In this document: piece after piece, positions 10,501 through 25,500 of the stretch
Layout of the letters: the number at the start of each line of letters is the position of its first letter
How positions within the stretch are numbered: position 1 is the stretch's first letter
From: Prunella strophiata
Lineage: Eukaryota; Chordata; Aves; Passeriformes; Prunellidae
Direction of reading: 5' to 3'
Length of the DNA: 64,000 nucleotides
Assembly: GCA_036583965.1 (NCBI GenBank)
Contig: JAZBQD010000027.1
Location: 19,891,001-19,955,000 of the forward strand
Position numbers and translations under genes: made by a program
The notes under the pieces: generated by a model
Database searches by the model: none
Told to the model about the DNA's origin: nothing
The model's input: only the letters and a program-made list of their open reading frames with translations

Positions 10501-13500
10501 ATGACAAGTATTGGCTATTATAGATACCCTACTGTCATCCCTAGATTGCTCAGAATCCCTTAGTCCTCCTAAAGACAGACCTTAAGGATCATCACATTTG
10601 CAGACAATAGCCTTTTCAAAGCTGGATTTTGTTATGCCAATAGGATTTTATACATCTGGTTTTATTTTTAGGTATGAAAAAGGCTCAAAATTCATTCCAG
10701 ATGAAATATAGCAATCTTGTCTTTTAGTTTCCCCTAGATAAAAACATCCAACCTATCTTAACCATAAATACTATTTATGTTCTTTATTTGTTCTCACATC
10801 TGCAAGCCAGCTATGATTATGATCCTTCTAGTATTTTGGCAGGTGCCTAATTTTTAAGCATCTAAATATGTGTGTACCTCACTGGGGTTTATATTTATCT
10901 GTAGTTTTTTTCTCCCCAGGACTAGTTCCAACTACTGCAATTTCTAAATTCAGTGTATGTAACTGGGGGATTTATATAGGAAAAGTAGAATCAATGTATA
11001 TTTCCTGTGCATTTGTGTGGTGATAAGACAAATATAAGCCAGAATGATGTTACCATCATTTTGAGTTGGAGAAATGTTGGAGTGGATGAAAAAATCAACA
11101 AGGATGATTAGTTCTTTGTATATGCTCTTCTGTTGGACCCAAGATGATTATGGTACTGAAAATACCTGGAAAGACCCATAGGAAGCAGTGAATGAGAAAA
11201 GGCTCATTTGCAATGCTCTGCTCTTTTGTAAAGGAGAATGACTAAATGAAAATGGGCATTCAGTGATGCCTGTACTGCTAACAGAAAGGGGAAGACATTG
11301 ATGAAGTGTTGATGCTAAAACTCAGAAAAACAATTCCAGACAGTATCTGAGAAGCTACAGTTTTGCTGTTTGAAATAATCCCTTAAATGCCTACAAAGCT
11401 GTGCTAAATTGCACCTAATTGTATAGGTCAGAATTTCCCCACATTCTAAGATACTGAGAACAAAATTTGTCATGTATATATAAGCAAGCATAGCCTATTG
11501 ATTTCAGTGGGCTCAGTGTCAGATTGCTAGAGCTCTGAATTTGGCCTGTTTGCCTTTGGAGCCCAAAGTGGGTGTTTTGTGAATGACAGTGTAGCAAGAG
11601 AGATGCATTTTGACAGGAGTGAGAATAATGAACAGGCAGGTGAAAATACCTGGGCATGTTATGCTTCGTGGCAAACTTCACAGGCAGGAGAGCTGCTGCC
11701 TTCAGAGTTGCCTGTGGGTCTGTCACTTTGCTCATCTCTGTCAGGGTTCATTTATCAGAACTGCTTTGTCTCCAAGGCCTGTATTCCCAATGGCTTACCT
11801 TAGCCTGTAAGGAATTTTTGTATTATCTGCTTGGAGTATGTCTCACATTCCCAAGAAAACTCTGCATCTATTTCTTTATTATAAAAAGGAATGGCAAAGA
11901 GATGGTAGCTTGTCATCCTGCTGCTTAGAAATGTAACTTGTGTTACTATAACTTTGATATGTTTCTGAAACTCACTGGATTTACTGGTTTTGAGGGGAAA
12001 AAAATTAAAAGTACCCATTAAATGATGCTACAGAATAAAGCTGCTAATTTGTTTTATATTACTTACCCTTACACTGTTAGTTGTATTACAAAATTTAATC
12101 TCAAACCTCATTGAGAATGAGGAACACAAAAAGTATTTTAAGAGTTGTGGTGGTGGACAGAGCAGTAGCACACTGTCACAGGGGATATTCATAAAATTTC
12201 AAACACCTACATTGATCAAACAATAAAAAATGGGATGAAAGAATGCACAGTTTGATTTCAAACATGTCAAGCTGGTACAATCTACTAACTTTGAAACCTG
12301 ACCACAAGCTTGCATTACCCACTTTTTCAGTTTAATTTCCAGCTGTGGGAGCCACAGGAATGGGCTGCAGGCATGGGAATGTTGCTGCTGTCCCTTCAAC
12401 AGGGAGTTTCCCTGTTCCTGACTTCCCCTCCCCAAAGGCAAAATGGTCTGGCTTGTAAAACAGTGGCTTCTTTCTATGCAGAAGACAGCAGCACAAAATG
12501 CAAGAATTATTTTGTTTTTGAAAAATTTCCTTCAAAAATAGATGTTCAGTGCTTTGCTTCCTCTCTTACTTTTTAAGCCTCTCTCTTAAAAAAGTGTTCA
12601 TCTTAATTTCTTTAAAAATTGCTGCTTTTATTTAATCAAATGAAAACTGTATTCTGAGGGTCATGATTTGGTAGATAACTCAGACCCAAGGTTTTTAATA
12701 ATTTGTTTAAAGAAAAGTTGTTAAACATCGAGTTACTAAAAATTGAAGCCCATGCCAGCCTTTCATAGGTCTGTGTCAAACCTATGTTTGGGGAGCTTAC
12801 AAAACCACCCTAACAAAACAGCAAACACTTAATAGGGGAAAATGCCATTTCATGGGAAAAGATGACCTGCCTCAGAAAACAAACCCTCCCCTGCTGTTCC
12901 CTTACCAGGAAATTGACCTGCAACAGAAATATGTTCTTTTATCCATCCAGCAAATATCTGAGCATGAAATTAAAAAGTCTTATTTTCAGTGAAGAGAGCA
13001 GAGATCAGTGAGTTCTTGATCAAGCACACATTAAATAAAACCCTTGTGGAGCTCCTAAGGATTCTCCACTGTTGTGGTACTGTCAGGAAGCACAAGAAGA
13101 GGGCTGGGTGGTACAGAACATCCTGCTGTACTGTGAGAGTGAGCAAGTTAAATTTAGCAGTAAGATGTTTTTAAATTAACAATTGAGCACTGTATTCCAT
13201 CCATGGTGTGATGAAAGGTGTATTGTGTCACTTGTTTGATCACATCTTATTGTGCACTACACTTTATAAAAAAGATGAAATTAGGCTGATGAGGGATTTA
13301 TTCAGTTCAGAGGAACTTTTTCAAAGGGAAGGGATGTTGGGCCATCCCTGGTACTAGCTTCTGAGTGTTACTGGCCATGCTGACCTGGCAGAGCTTCCAC
13401 AGCTCAGTACAAGCAGCTGGGGAGTTTGCAGAGGACCTGGGAAATGCTTGCAGGGCAGGGAGTAGACATGTAGCTACGTATAAAGGGACATGGAAAGCCA

Positions 13501-16500
13501 CCTTAGGCTTTAAAAGGGATTGCTGAATGTGTCATAATCCAAGGCTTGAAAACTGCTGGACATGGGAGCAGGATTTGAATATACAGGTACCAAGGATAGG
13601 GAATAATTGTTTATGAATTGTTGTCCAAATCTGCCTTTTTAAACAGATCTGCATTATGTCTACTTGAAAAGCAACCTTCCTCCAGTTTGGGTTCTACTAA
13701 AACCTAGCTTAGAAATGGAAACCCTTTAACCACTTTTGAACTGCTGATTCTAAGGGAGGTGCAAATAGTTCTGCCTTAGAGTCCTGGCTTGCTCCCTGCC
13801 CTGTCACCCAGGGTTATAGAAGTCTCCTCTAAAGCAGGTACCCTGATTCTTGTGAAGCTAAGCTGGGTCTATGTCTTTGTCTGGCTTTTAGCATATGGCT
13901 GTTGGTGTTCCTATGAGGAGTCTGAGTCACTGTAAACTCCAGTTATCACCCATCTTTCATGATTTCATTTGCATTTGATTTTTCAGCCAGCTTCTCACAA
14001 CGTGGCTATAACACTTCAAACATTTGAGCAGTCTCAGACAGTTGGTTTTTGTCTTTCTATAAATGAACTGCCATAAAAATGTATCTTTATGAATTCTCTG
14101 TGCCAGTTATGGAGCTTCATCTCACAGTTATGGTAACCTGAAGACCAAAAGGACAAGTTTTCACCCATGTTGAGTTTGAGATAGTCTATTAGACCAAAAG
14201 AAACAAGGAGTGAGAGCTAGGACTAGGAGAATAATGTAATTGAAAAATGGAAAATCTCTGAGTTATTAAGTCCCGAGATGCCAGAATTTTAAAGCCCAAC
14301 ATTCCTATGTAAAATAACACAGATTGGGTTGATTTTAAATGCAACCTGTAAATAGCATTTCTTAGTTATAATTTTTCTCTTCTTCCAAGTCTGTAAAATG
14401 AGACTCATCAGACTAAGGCAGTCTATTTTTCAATCACAAGAATTTTCAAGTATAATTTAATTTAAGCTTGTTAAGTTGAGGAAAATGCCTTAAAATACTA
14501 TATATTTGTTTTAAAAGGAAATCCAGCTGTATGGTTTATCATGAAGTTTTCATCACTCCTTATTATGCTGTAACTTGATGCTAATTCCTGCTGTGGTAAA
14601 TCTTGAGGACTTCCCTTCTCCCTGTGTATTTTGATATCTGCTGTGAAATAAGTATTCAGAAATCAACAGCAAGGAAGATGGCTAATGACAAGCTTGAGTT
14701 GTCAAACACAAATATCTCTGTAAGAGAACTTTAATTTAGGCCATGCACAGTATAATCTCATCCTGATGCTACTTTTGTTTATGTGCTTGCTGAAATGAAC
14801 TTATGTCCATGTAAGTCATCAATAAGTGATATCAGAAGCACATGGTTTGGTCTTCATTAGCTGAGATGATGCTGTTCATTTTCTCACTATAAATCTAAGA
14901 AAATCAATGCATCAGAAGTGTAGAGGTTTTTCTGCTTATATTCTTATCATGATAGGTTACTATAAGCATATTATGAAACTTTCTGTCCCTTGCTAATCAA
15001 TGTGTTACTGGGAGTCCTTTGCCTGTTTTTTGACAGGTGCAAAAATGGAACCTTTTTTACTGTTTCAGTATTGTGTTACTCTACAGTAGACTTAAGAGGA
15101 ACGTTAATTCTGCATGTTTATGCTGAATGTTTTCTGTTGTTTTCTGAAAATTTGCTGGACTTTTAATTCCCTTAGATCACTGCTATGTTACATTGGCCAG
15201 AGAAATGGCAAAATTTATGCAAACTCTTCATAATTTTTAAGTTTAAATCTGCTTTTTTACAAGGAGAAAATAAAACAAACATATCAATGACATATTAAGG
15301 TTATCGTAATTTTCCCCAAAATTATGGACAAAGAAAAGATTTGGTGAGGTAATGAAAGTTGTTCCTCAGGTATTTTTTTAATTTTTGGTTGTGTTGTTTT
15401 TTCTGTTTCTCACTTGAAAAATAGTTTGTGACAGAGGAATGGAAAAGCAAAGAACATCTGCCTAAGCAATATATAGGTAAAGATGTTTCCAATCCAGAGG
15501 GTTTTTGGTGTAGAGCATCATCTAGATTTCCTAGTATCAGTTTCCCTTTTGTCCAGTGCTCTTCAGTTGGTATCAATGAATGTACATCAGAATACATAAA
15601 ACAGCTCATCCAGAAAGCTTCCCCAGTATTTTGGAACTTTGACATTTTACTGTCATCTTTGTAGGAAAGGAAGAGGAGGGGAACACTAAGATTTGAAATA
15701 TACAGTGAAGAAACTGTAACAAACCATGTAGCCATAGGCTGATATTGTGGATATTTACTAAGCTGGAATGAGTTTATCCCTATGGGTGTTTGTGATAATA
15801 GGATAAAAAAATAGTAGATTCTTGCCTTGTTCACTAGTGGTGAAAGCAAATCAGATTGGGTAGCTGAGCTCACCAGGTTTTCATTCAAAGCAATAGTGAG
15901 GGTTCTAAACTTGTATTTTAGTAAAATGCCAAATAACTGAATTTAGAAATGGATAAAATCAAGATTGTGGATTGTTGGAAAACCTCCCTAACAACTGGGC
16001 AAATTACTTACTCCCTTTTCTAAATATTAACTGGATTTCCTTTTCAGGTCTGAAAAGTATTTCAGCCATTTGTGCTGTATATAAATTGAGTCAGAATCTG
16101 CATTCCTTTAACTTCTTGCCTGGTCTTTCTATTCACCTGTGGAAGGTTTGGAGACTGACTCACAGTGTGATTCTCTAAACAGTGAAGCACAGTTCTCCCT
16201 TGGGAGTGCATAAAATGCAAGGCACAGCTGTGTCTGTCAGTACAAGTAAACTTTCTTTCCCTTGCTGCCAGGTAGGCATCCCTCTAACCCCAGCTAAGCT
16301 GTCAGGATCTCTGGGTAAAGCTTCCCAGCCCTTCCTGATGGTGTCAAGAACATTACAAGTACTGTAAAAGCATTTTGAATAGAGTACATACAACTTCCTG
16401 CTTTCCATTGTTTTTCTGCTCTTGAGTAATGTTCTTAAGTAATTATTATAAACCACAAATTTCAGGCTGTCAGACAGTATGTTTCAAGCACAGTGCTATT

Positions 16501-19500
16501 ATATCTCCAAGGTAATGATTTCACAGAAGTTATTTTTGTGGAAGACAGTGGCTGAAATTTGAATGTACAAAAGACTTTGTATAAACTTTCTTCAATCTGA
16601 CTTGTACTTCCACATTCAGCTACTTATATGTATGCCTGGGATGGATGTATATTTAAGTTGGAAATTACCTTAAAACAATAATGACCTGAAATGGGAAACT
16701 TGGATTGTGTAATGTAGTTTAGTCCATGCAAGAAGATTAAAATGGCAATGGGAGTAGGAAAATGTTGGTAACTGACAAAAGGAATTAAGAATGGGTCATG
16801 GAGTATGACCCATTTACCATCAAGAAAGAGGGAAAGTGCATATGAGTTGTTTGAGAATGGGGGGGACCAGCCATTTTGTGGGAGCTAGTGTGATAGTAGA
16901 TGTATTTTCTGAATGTTTAGAAGTATATTTTTCTGGCACAATTTCTTTTTAAAATATTTTAGGGGAAGGCTTTGGTTTATATTTAGTTTTTTTCTTTTAG
17001 TGTAGGACAGTACAGAGGCAGCCAGCATTATGCTAAAGTACAACAAAATCATACACACATGGAAGCCTTGGTAAACACACTATCAAACCTACACATGGTT
17101 GATTCATTTCAGAGTTTGTTGCTGGCCTAAACACAGGGTCTCCAACTTCTGAAACAAAAGCTCCGTTATGAAGCACAAGAAACAGCTCCCTGAGCTCAAG
17201 CCAGCTGAGTTTGTTATATTCAGTCCAGACTGCTTTACAACCAATAATTTTTCTAGTTTATGTACAGTACCCTGCTATTTCCAGAGGGATGATTTTATTT
17301 GACTGTCCATTCACCTAGGATACAAGTTTAACTTAAACTTGATGGTGCCAAATATGGCAAGTTGATCTTCTACCTCTTTGATATCCCATTTTGCAAAGCC
17401 AAAGTAAGCATTACCAAGCTCTACAATTGTGGCTTACCACATTTACCATAAAATGCAGCATTTTAAAACTTACTGTGGCATATCAAAGCCATGTGATCAT
17501 TGAGATGCACAAGATCAAAATTACAGTGACAGTCATTATATATGGTTTCCTGCATTTTTTATGCTGTCATGAAGCACAAAATGGATGCTAAAAAACAGAT
17601 CAAGCAAGAAAAACATTAAAGCATTAGGGGAAAGCATTCCTACACTTGAGAGGTTAAGAAATGTGTAAAACAGCAAGAAAAATAAGTCTATTTTAAATTT
17701 ATCAGGCCTCATCTCAGATTAGTTCAGTTGTTTCTGCAACTGAAAGATTGTTCCAAAAGTCTATACTTTGATATTAAAAAAACCCTTGTAATTTGCTGGC
17801 TAAATTTATCTATGGCTAGTTTTATCATATATTTGCATAAAAAGTACTTGTTACTTTTCTTGGTATATTGATGGTAATTTATTATATTCTGCATTAGCAT
17901 CAGATTTGGTAGACTGACTCAGGCAGTACTTGTAGTAATTTCTTGTAAAAAAACTTATTTTCTGTTACTTTTTTTGCATCCATTTCATTTTGAATACATC
18001 TTTTGAAAGAAATGCTTAGGGTCTTTGGGTAAAAGACTTTACATGAAATATTTCTGCCTTATTTTTTGATAATAAATGCTGTTTAGCTTTTTTTTTTTTT
18101 TTGTCTTGATGCACATTTCATGCTGTTATGTAAATCTGGGATATTTTTCCTGCCCTCAGCAGAGATTTTTGTCGATTGACAAAGTATACCAAAGCTTGCA
18201 GCTTGGGCCCACATGTTTTATTCTTCTGGACCTTTCAGGCATGAAGGAAGCTATGCAGCAAGTCCCAGAAATATTCTGTATTTATTAAGATTTACTCTCA
18301 ATTTTCACTATTATTCACAAATTTATGGATGATAAAACTCTAATGCCATTGGGCTTATACACCAGCTTTATTAAAATGCAGAAATTAATTAAAATGTGAT
18401 GAAAAAACCCAGTCTTCCAGAAGACCCACATGTCTGGATGCAATAATGAACTAGAGCTAAAAACCTTGCTTTAGGCTTAAATCCCATTAATTACTTTCAC
18501 TAGGAAGTAGCTTTTAAAAAAACCTTAGGATTTTTAGCAAAGTTATTGATATTGTAAGGATGCTTTTTTAAATTTTTTTAAGAAAAGGTTTAAAGATCAG
18601 TACTATTGTCAGTGATTGTTTACAGGTGCAGTATGAAGACATTTGTTAGATATATTTTAAGTCTGAATATGAGAACAGTGGATGGTGGGTACTTTAGAGA
18701 AGGAAACCCCTTCATCCATGTCATTCCCAAGCTACCCCATCTGACAGTTTGAGGCAGGACAGGAACCTTGTGCAAAGACAGTAAAAAAATGGCTGAGAGT
18801 AAAAATCTACTTAATGATTCTGTCCCTCCTGTTGTATGCTGCAGACTTCATTTTTTTGGAATCATGGGCTGCCTCTGTCAGGCTAAATTAGATAAATTTA
18901 TTACTAAAAGGTTGTTTTGAACATCAAAGACTAATTATTTTTAGTTTTTAGCTTTTCCCACACTGTTCTTCAATATTTATCTTCTAACATAAATAATAAG
19001 ACAGCATGAACTATAGAGTGAATGTGCCACAGTGATATTTGAAGATGAAATATTTTTGATTTATCACAAAGTATGTATATCTTAAGAATAGTATGTTATT
19101 TCCTCTTTTGCTATGTTGACTCATCTTAATAAAATACCACAAGACAGGCTTTCTTTAAAGTGTCACATGAATTAAAAAGTGGCTTATGGATCTGAAGAAG
19201 CTACAAGAATAATTTCTATGAGAAGTGTTGATTTTTAAATATAGCTTGCTTACTATGTAAAGGAGAAGCAAATACTATAGAAAAATAGAGAAGGGAAAAC
19301 CTATGCAAGTAAAAGAAATTTCTAGAGATGGACATAGGGAGAAATGGAAAAATCTAGAGGATTGATACAAAGAAATGAAATGTTTTGCACAATATTTTTT
19401 CCTCAGTGAGATACTAGACTTTGCTTTAATGTCTTTTTTTTTTTGTATCTGTAGTGTCAGTACTGATGCAAAACAAATATCCTGTACACTTTTCAATGAG

Positions 19501-22500
19501 TGAAAGAGATGCTTGCTTTGTAGCCAACCTTTTGGAACAGAGAAGATTCCAATTTCTTAATTGTTTCTGAGCCAGGTGCTGATTGTACAATAGCAATTTG
19601 ACATAACTACTGTGTGATTCATACTTATTCATACTTATGCTTCATAATCTGCATGATTTTCTTGCTTCCTTCATAAATGTAGAGGATTTCTGTGGGGTTT
19701 TAGAAGTTAAGTGACCATACTATTTTTCCAATATTTCTTCAGTTTGCTTTTTCTCTGTGTGTATGTGAATAGCTACAACTTTAGTGTTTGTGCCAACTCT
19801 TCTTCAATTACTGAACTACCTTAATGTAAGTCAAGGCTTTATCACCTCAACAAGGCAATTTTTCTTGGCCTTAAAAATCTCAAAACACAGCAAAAGTTGT
19901 AGGTTCTACTGACACTAACCTGTTTTGAATAACTTCCTTTGTCCTTAGACAAGTGGAACAATGTCCTATGGCTAGAACTATGCTGGGAGGAACTGAGCTG
20001 GATGAGTAACATGTCACTTCAAATACTCCCAATGTTAAGATAAATTAGTTATTTAATAATAAATAATTTCATGCAATTCTCTATTAGAAAGTGACCTGAG
20101 TTATTTTAATCTACTGATTTACAAGTATGGGTTTAGTCTCATCATGCAAACTTTTTTTTACATAAAATCACATCATCAGTCATGATCTTCAAAAATAGAA
20201 TAATTCTATTAAAAAAATGTCAGCCATTTGTTTGTCTCCACATTAATAGAATAATCTCAGGTAGTCTAAAAAATGAGATTGATGTAGACAGTGATCTTGC
20301 TCTCTTGAGGAGCTACAGTATAAAATGCAATATTGTCTAATTTCTTGTCTGCATAATTTTTTTTCTCCTGCTTTTTTCTGGTAAATGATTGTGACTTTTG
20401 TGAGTCTAAATGTCTTCTTTGCAAGGCTTGCCTTCCTCTGTTGTCCATATTGTCTGTCTCTTGCAGCTGTGCATTCAAAGGAAGGGAGCCCTTGCTGTAA
20501 TAGAGTCTTCATTGAAGCCACTCTGGGATTACCTGTTTCTCTTGCTTTCATATTTGGTAGAGCTTCAGTAAGAGGGAAATGTAAAACACTACATTGCCTC
20601 TTTGTTCAGTAAATATATTGTTTTATTCATTAGCAGTGTTTGTTAAACCTCTGAATTTGGAAAGCACTTTAAGTGATACCTGCCTTTCCTACTTGGTTGC
20701 CTTGCCTGTACATATGTGGATGTATATATACATCTGGGCTCTCTGTGGTTTCTGTACTACTGTATTTGCGTCACCTAATTCAAAACAGACTTGCTGCTGT
20801 TTTCAGCAGGAATGGGTTTGTGGCTTAGTACGTGAAATAGAATTGACTGCACAAAATGTGAAATTCTGATGCTAGACATTCCGGCTAGGTCTCTACAGAC
20901 AGGAATGTGCATTTGTCTGGGCAAGCATTATAGTCCTAGGGGTGCTTAGCTATTTTAGTGACAGCCTGAATATGTTGAATTTGTTTGATTTTAAAAAAAA
21001 GGCATTTATTTTAAAGAAAAGACTGCCTCAGCACAGCTTCAGCATTTTTGCAGTGTAAATCTCATGCAATACAACTGTGGAAAACTTAGTGAAAGAGACT
21101 GAAAGAAGACTAAAATTTCTTATGCATATAAAGTGTGAATATTAATTGAGCTGTAAAAACTAAGAGGAATGTTTACTAGAAGGGGTAAGTCCTAATGAAA
21201 GGATCTGATGCATAGATTGCTTCTAATTATAACCTATTTATGATACTGAACTGTATCTGCTAAGGAAGGCAAATGTATTAAGTCCACATATCCCCTAAAG
21301 GTCTTTAAATTTTAAAGCATGAGGTGGCTTAGCCCATCTTCAGTCCTCTCTATCTCTTGGAGAAAGCAGATACTTCACATTGCTCTGGTAGTGATGAGCA
21401 CAAGTCACTAGTACAGCCACAAGCACTTCATAGTCAAAGAGCAAGTTGTTAAACTGAAATTGTCCCTGTGGGGAAGGGATAATATCTGCAGCAAGGTTAG
21501 GAGGAAATGAAGAATGAGGGAAGAGAGATTCCTGCTCTTGGATAAGAGAGAGAGGGAGTTTTAACTCCTGTGACAGAAACTTCTCAGGGTGGATTGATGT
21601 GACTTGAAAGTTCAAGTACTTAGGGTTTTTTTCAGGATTTTATTTTCAAGTTTTAGAATATAGAAAATATCTTCCCTTTAGCCAGCTGTTAAGAACCACC
21701 TCTTCCCTCTGCTGAAACAATTTCAGTCCATCCAATTATGACTTTGCATTCTGGAGCTGCCTATAAAGCCTTCGGTCATTGTTCCCAGGGACAGGAGCAA
21801 TCAAGTAAACCTCTCTGATGGGCACACAGATGTGGCATTACCACATCATCCTCCAATAGAAAATCAGCTGAAAAATACTTTGTTCCTTATTCCTGGCCCA
21901 GGCAGTGCCAGGGATCTTGTCTTGCCAACTCTTCTGCTTTTCTTCAGCAGCCTGAATTGGTAGGACTCTCTTAGCAAGTCCCAAGATTTTTTTTTTTAGC
22001 GGTTCCCTGCAGCTCTTCTGATGGCTTTGATTAACTCCTGGAGCAGGGTGCACAGTGTGGGACATAGCAGGCCATAGACTGACACTGCAGAAATAATGAA
22101 TTTCTGACAGTTTCTGTAATGTCAATTTTATATGTTGGACTCTTGTAGCATGAATGACTCATCACTTGTTTGAACCAGTTCTTACAAATAATGGAATCAA
22201 ATGAAAATAGAATAGCACATGTTCAGATCTGTTTTTATCATTGGCATAAAACTAATTTCCAAAGTAATGTGTCAACATCATTTTAATTTGATTTCTTTTA
22301 TATGAATAAGGAGATTTATTTTATTAACTGAAATGAAAATGCTGAGAAAAAACAGAGCTTGTGTTTATATTGTATTATACAGTAAGGCACGAGGCTCCTG
22401 AAAGACAGGAAACTGGTTGTTTGATTTGGTAATTCTCATTCTTTTTCCATTCTGAAACTCTATCTGCTCTGAGGACCTTTCTTGTGTTCCTTTCAGGAAC

Positions 22501-25500
22501 ACAACACTAGAGATGATTTCCTGTCTATTGAGGAAGTGTACAGTAGCCAGAGGCAGAACAACTTAAGTTAAAGACTTAAAATTTAAATCCTATATGATCA
22601 TTGGGAAAACTGTACCATGCAAATTCTTTTTCTGCTATCTTTGGAAAACAGTAGAATGCTTTTTCTGTGTTCATATGCTGTTGTATAAAATGGAAACACA
22701 GGTAACATGTCAGATCCATGGTCCATCTAACCCTTTATTCTGTCCCAGAGAGTGCCAAGAGTGGAAGCTCACAGGTGTGTAAGAACAGCTCTCAGTGCAC
22801 TGTCCCAGTTTAAAGAAATTTGCTATTGAAGATGTTTCTTCTTCAGAACATCTCTACTGTCATGTTTGAAAGCTGCTGACAAATCTATTTTATACTAATT
22901 TGCTTGATTCATTTTGAATCTATATATTTGCATTCAAAATATTGAAGTTATAAATGCTACCATTTCAAGATTCAAGGTGTGAAAAAATATTTCCTACTCT
23001 TAAATTTAAATCTACTGAATTATTGCTTCTTTGTGTGACTGCCAGTTTTCTTGAGTGATAAAAACACTGAGAAAATTTCTGACCATTTTCTCTATTATAA
23101 TGCTTAATTTTTACATCTAGTGCAATTCTTATCAAAGCTGAAGTTTCTAGATCTTTTAAATTTATCCTTGTTCAGAAAACATTCCATACTTCTGCTTGAA
23201 GTGGTTACATAGTGTGATAGTGAAGCTCCTTCTGTGAAAGGTGATCACTAGTAGCAGTTTTGATGTGTGTGCTAAAATTCTAGTCAGTGCTGAATGACTG
23301 TTTATCTCTTTTCTTTTAATTTTTTTGTCAGCATCTGAGTATTGAACTATAGTTTTCAGAAAATTATCCAGAGTAATTCTAAGATGCTACATGCATATTT
23401 TAAGTAATAAGCCTGAGAAACACAGGTCTCTTTACCAAGGCCAAAGTATTCTGCCATCTTCACACAGTGAAATCACACAGGAGCCCTGTGTGTAGCAGGG
23501 GAGGGTTGGTACTTAACACAGTGCAGCTCTGACAAGGTACAGTTCTCCTGAGCACTGTAGAATTTGGGCTGCAAAAAGAAACTGGTTTTCTAGATGAACA
23601 GCTTGAAACACTTCATACTGACTGCAGATTTGCTGTAACTGCTTTCTAGTTTTGATTAGCCACAGAAAAGCTGTACTGGTGTAATATGCACTTAAGAAAT
23701 TGAATACTCCTTCCAGGTTATCTAAAGCATGTCAGTATATATAACAGAATTTTTGTATGATAGGAAGCTGTTGAGAAAGCCGTTTATAAACTTTCTGTCA
23801 AAACATTTATAATAAACTGATACACACTTTAAAAGCCTGTTTTCGAGAGCTTGTTAGGTGTTGCTATGTTAAAATGATGTTCCAGGCTTTTTTCCCCCCC
23901 AAATTTATCATTCATTGATGCAAATGAATGTAGAAAATTTTCAGAAAAGATTAAGATGTAAATGAATGCTCATGAACACCTCAAAAACTGCATCCAAGCC
24001 TAATCATTGTAAGCATGCATACTACAGTTAGTGAACTGATCTCTTGGTGTCAATAACAAAAAAATATTATTGTAATCCTTAATACTTAGTGTTTACCAGT
24101 AGCTTATTTTGTGATCTAACTGCTAATTCCTAAATTGCAAACTCCAGAATAATTTCCTCTTATTCAAGCCAAAGTTACTATACTTAACCAGTAAGTTTCT
24201 AACCACATTTTCCTCTGTGCTAGCTGCATGAAAATAAGGCTTTTTTTGTAAGGCTACATATTTAGAGAAAACGCTACAAAATTGCCCCTGTATTAATAGA
24301 ATCCAGAGCATTCCTTGGTGGTGGCTCAGCACATTACCATGTGAGTTGCCTGCCCTTGAAAAGGCATAATTTGATCTTAACAGTTTTCCTGAATTCTCTG
24401 GTAGTTACAGAGAACAAATGACCACAGTTCAGCTCCGAAAGCTGAGATTAGAACCACAGTGGTGCTGACTTATATGTTTCTGAATTTCAGCAAGAGAAGG
24501 AAAGTTCTTTCTTGCAACTGAGTCTTTCTGATTCTAGTGAAAAGCTGGAAAACTGAAAATAGCAAAGTGGTCCCAGATGGGTGGATTTTTAATTTTTTTT
24601 TTTTTTTAATGAGAAGCTTCTTCAGTCTTTCAGCTTCTATAGACCTCTCTGTGTAAGGTAAAAGGCTGGGTTGTATGCTAGAGCCAATAGGGATGTCTGG
24701 TGAACCCTAGGAAGGGCAACATTAGTACTCTTGAGCCTATAAAAATTATACATTTAAAAAAATATCATTAGTATTGTTCAGATTTGTTTTAGCACACTTT
24801 ATTTCTGTTGCTAGAGATAAATCTTAATTACTAAGGAAAGGAGTGGTAGTAACTTAAATGATATCCAAGGAATAAATTTGCCCCAAACCCAAAACATTTA
24901 ATAGATGTTTGGAAAGCCTAAAATAAAATAAATACTTATATCAGCTGCTTTTAAGTGCGAGAATGGAGTTCAGAGGCCAGATGCTGATCTTGGCTCCAGC
25001 AGGACAAATCCAGAATGGCAATTCTAGTGTTTTCCCAGATAGCCAAAGACATCATGAATAAAACTAAAATTTGGCTGTAGAAACTTCATTAGGAGGGAGT
25101 GCATCTTACCCTGCTAAGTTTGTTTTGTGTTTCTTATATCCAAACATTGGTAAATTTTATTTGTAGTTATTGCTGCAGGTTTTTCCTTAGGTTGATTTCT
25201 CTTTTTTTCTTGACTAGGCTTTGACTTGTCCAGCAGCATAAGGGTGCCCTGCTATTAGGTCTTGATTGTGCTTTATTTAAGTAATGATGGCTTTTGGATT
25301 AGTGAGATGATGTGAAGTGGTATTATTAATGGACATTGACCAGTAACAAAACAGAGCTGCTTAGGCAGGACTCCAGTTGGCACAGTGAGGCACAAGCTGG
25401 AAGCCAGCCTGGAGCAGAGGAGGAGGGAGCCTCACTCAGCAGGGCACAGCACACAAGATGTGTCTGGCAAGCACATACAAGGAGCAGCTGAGAGGATTTG

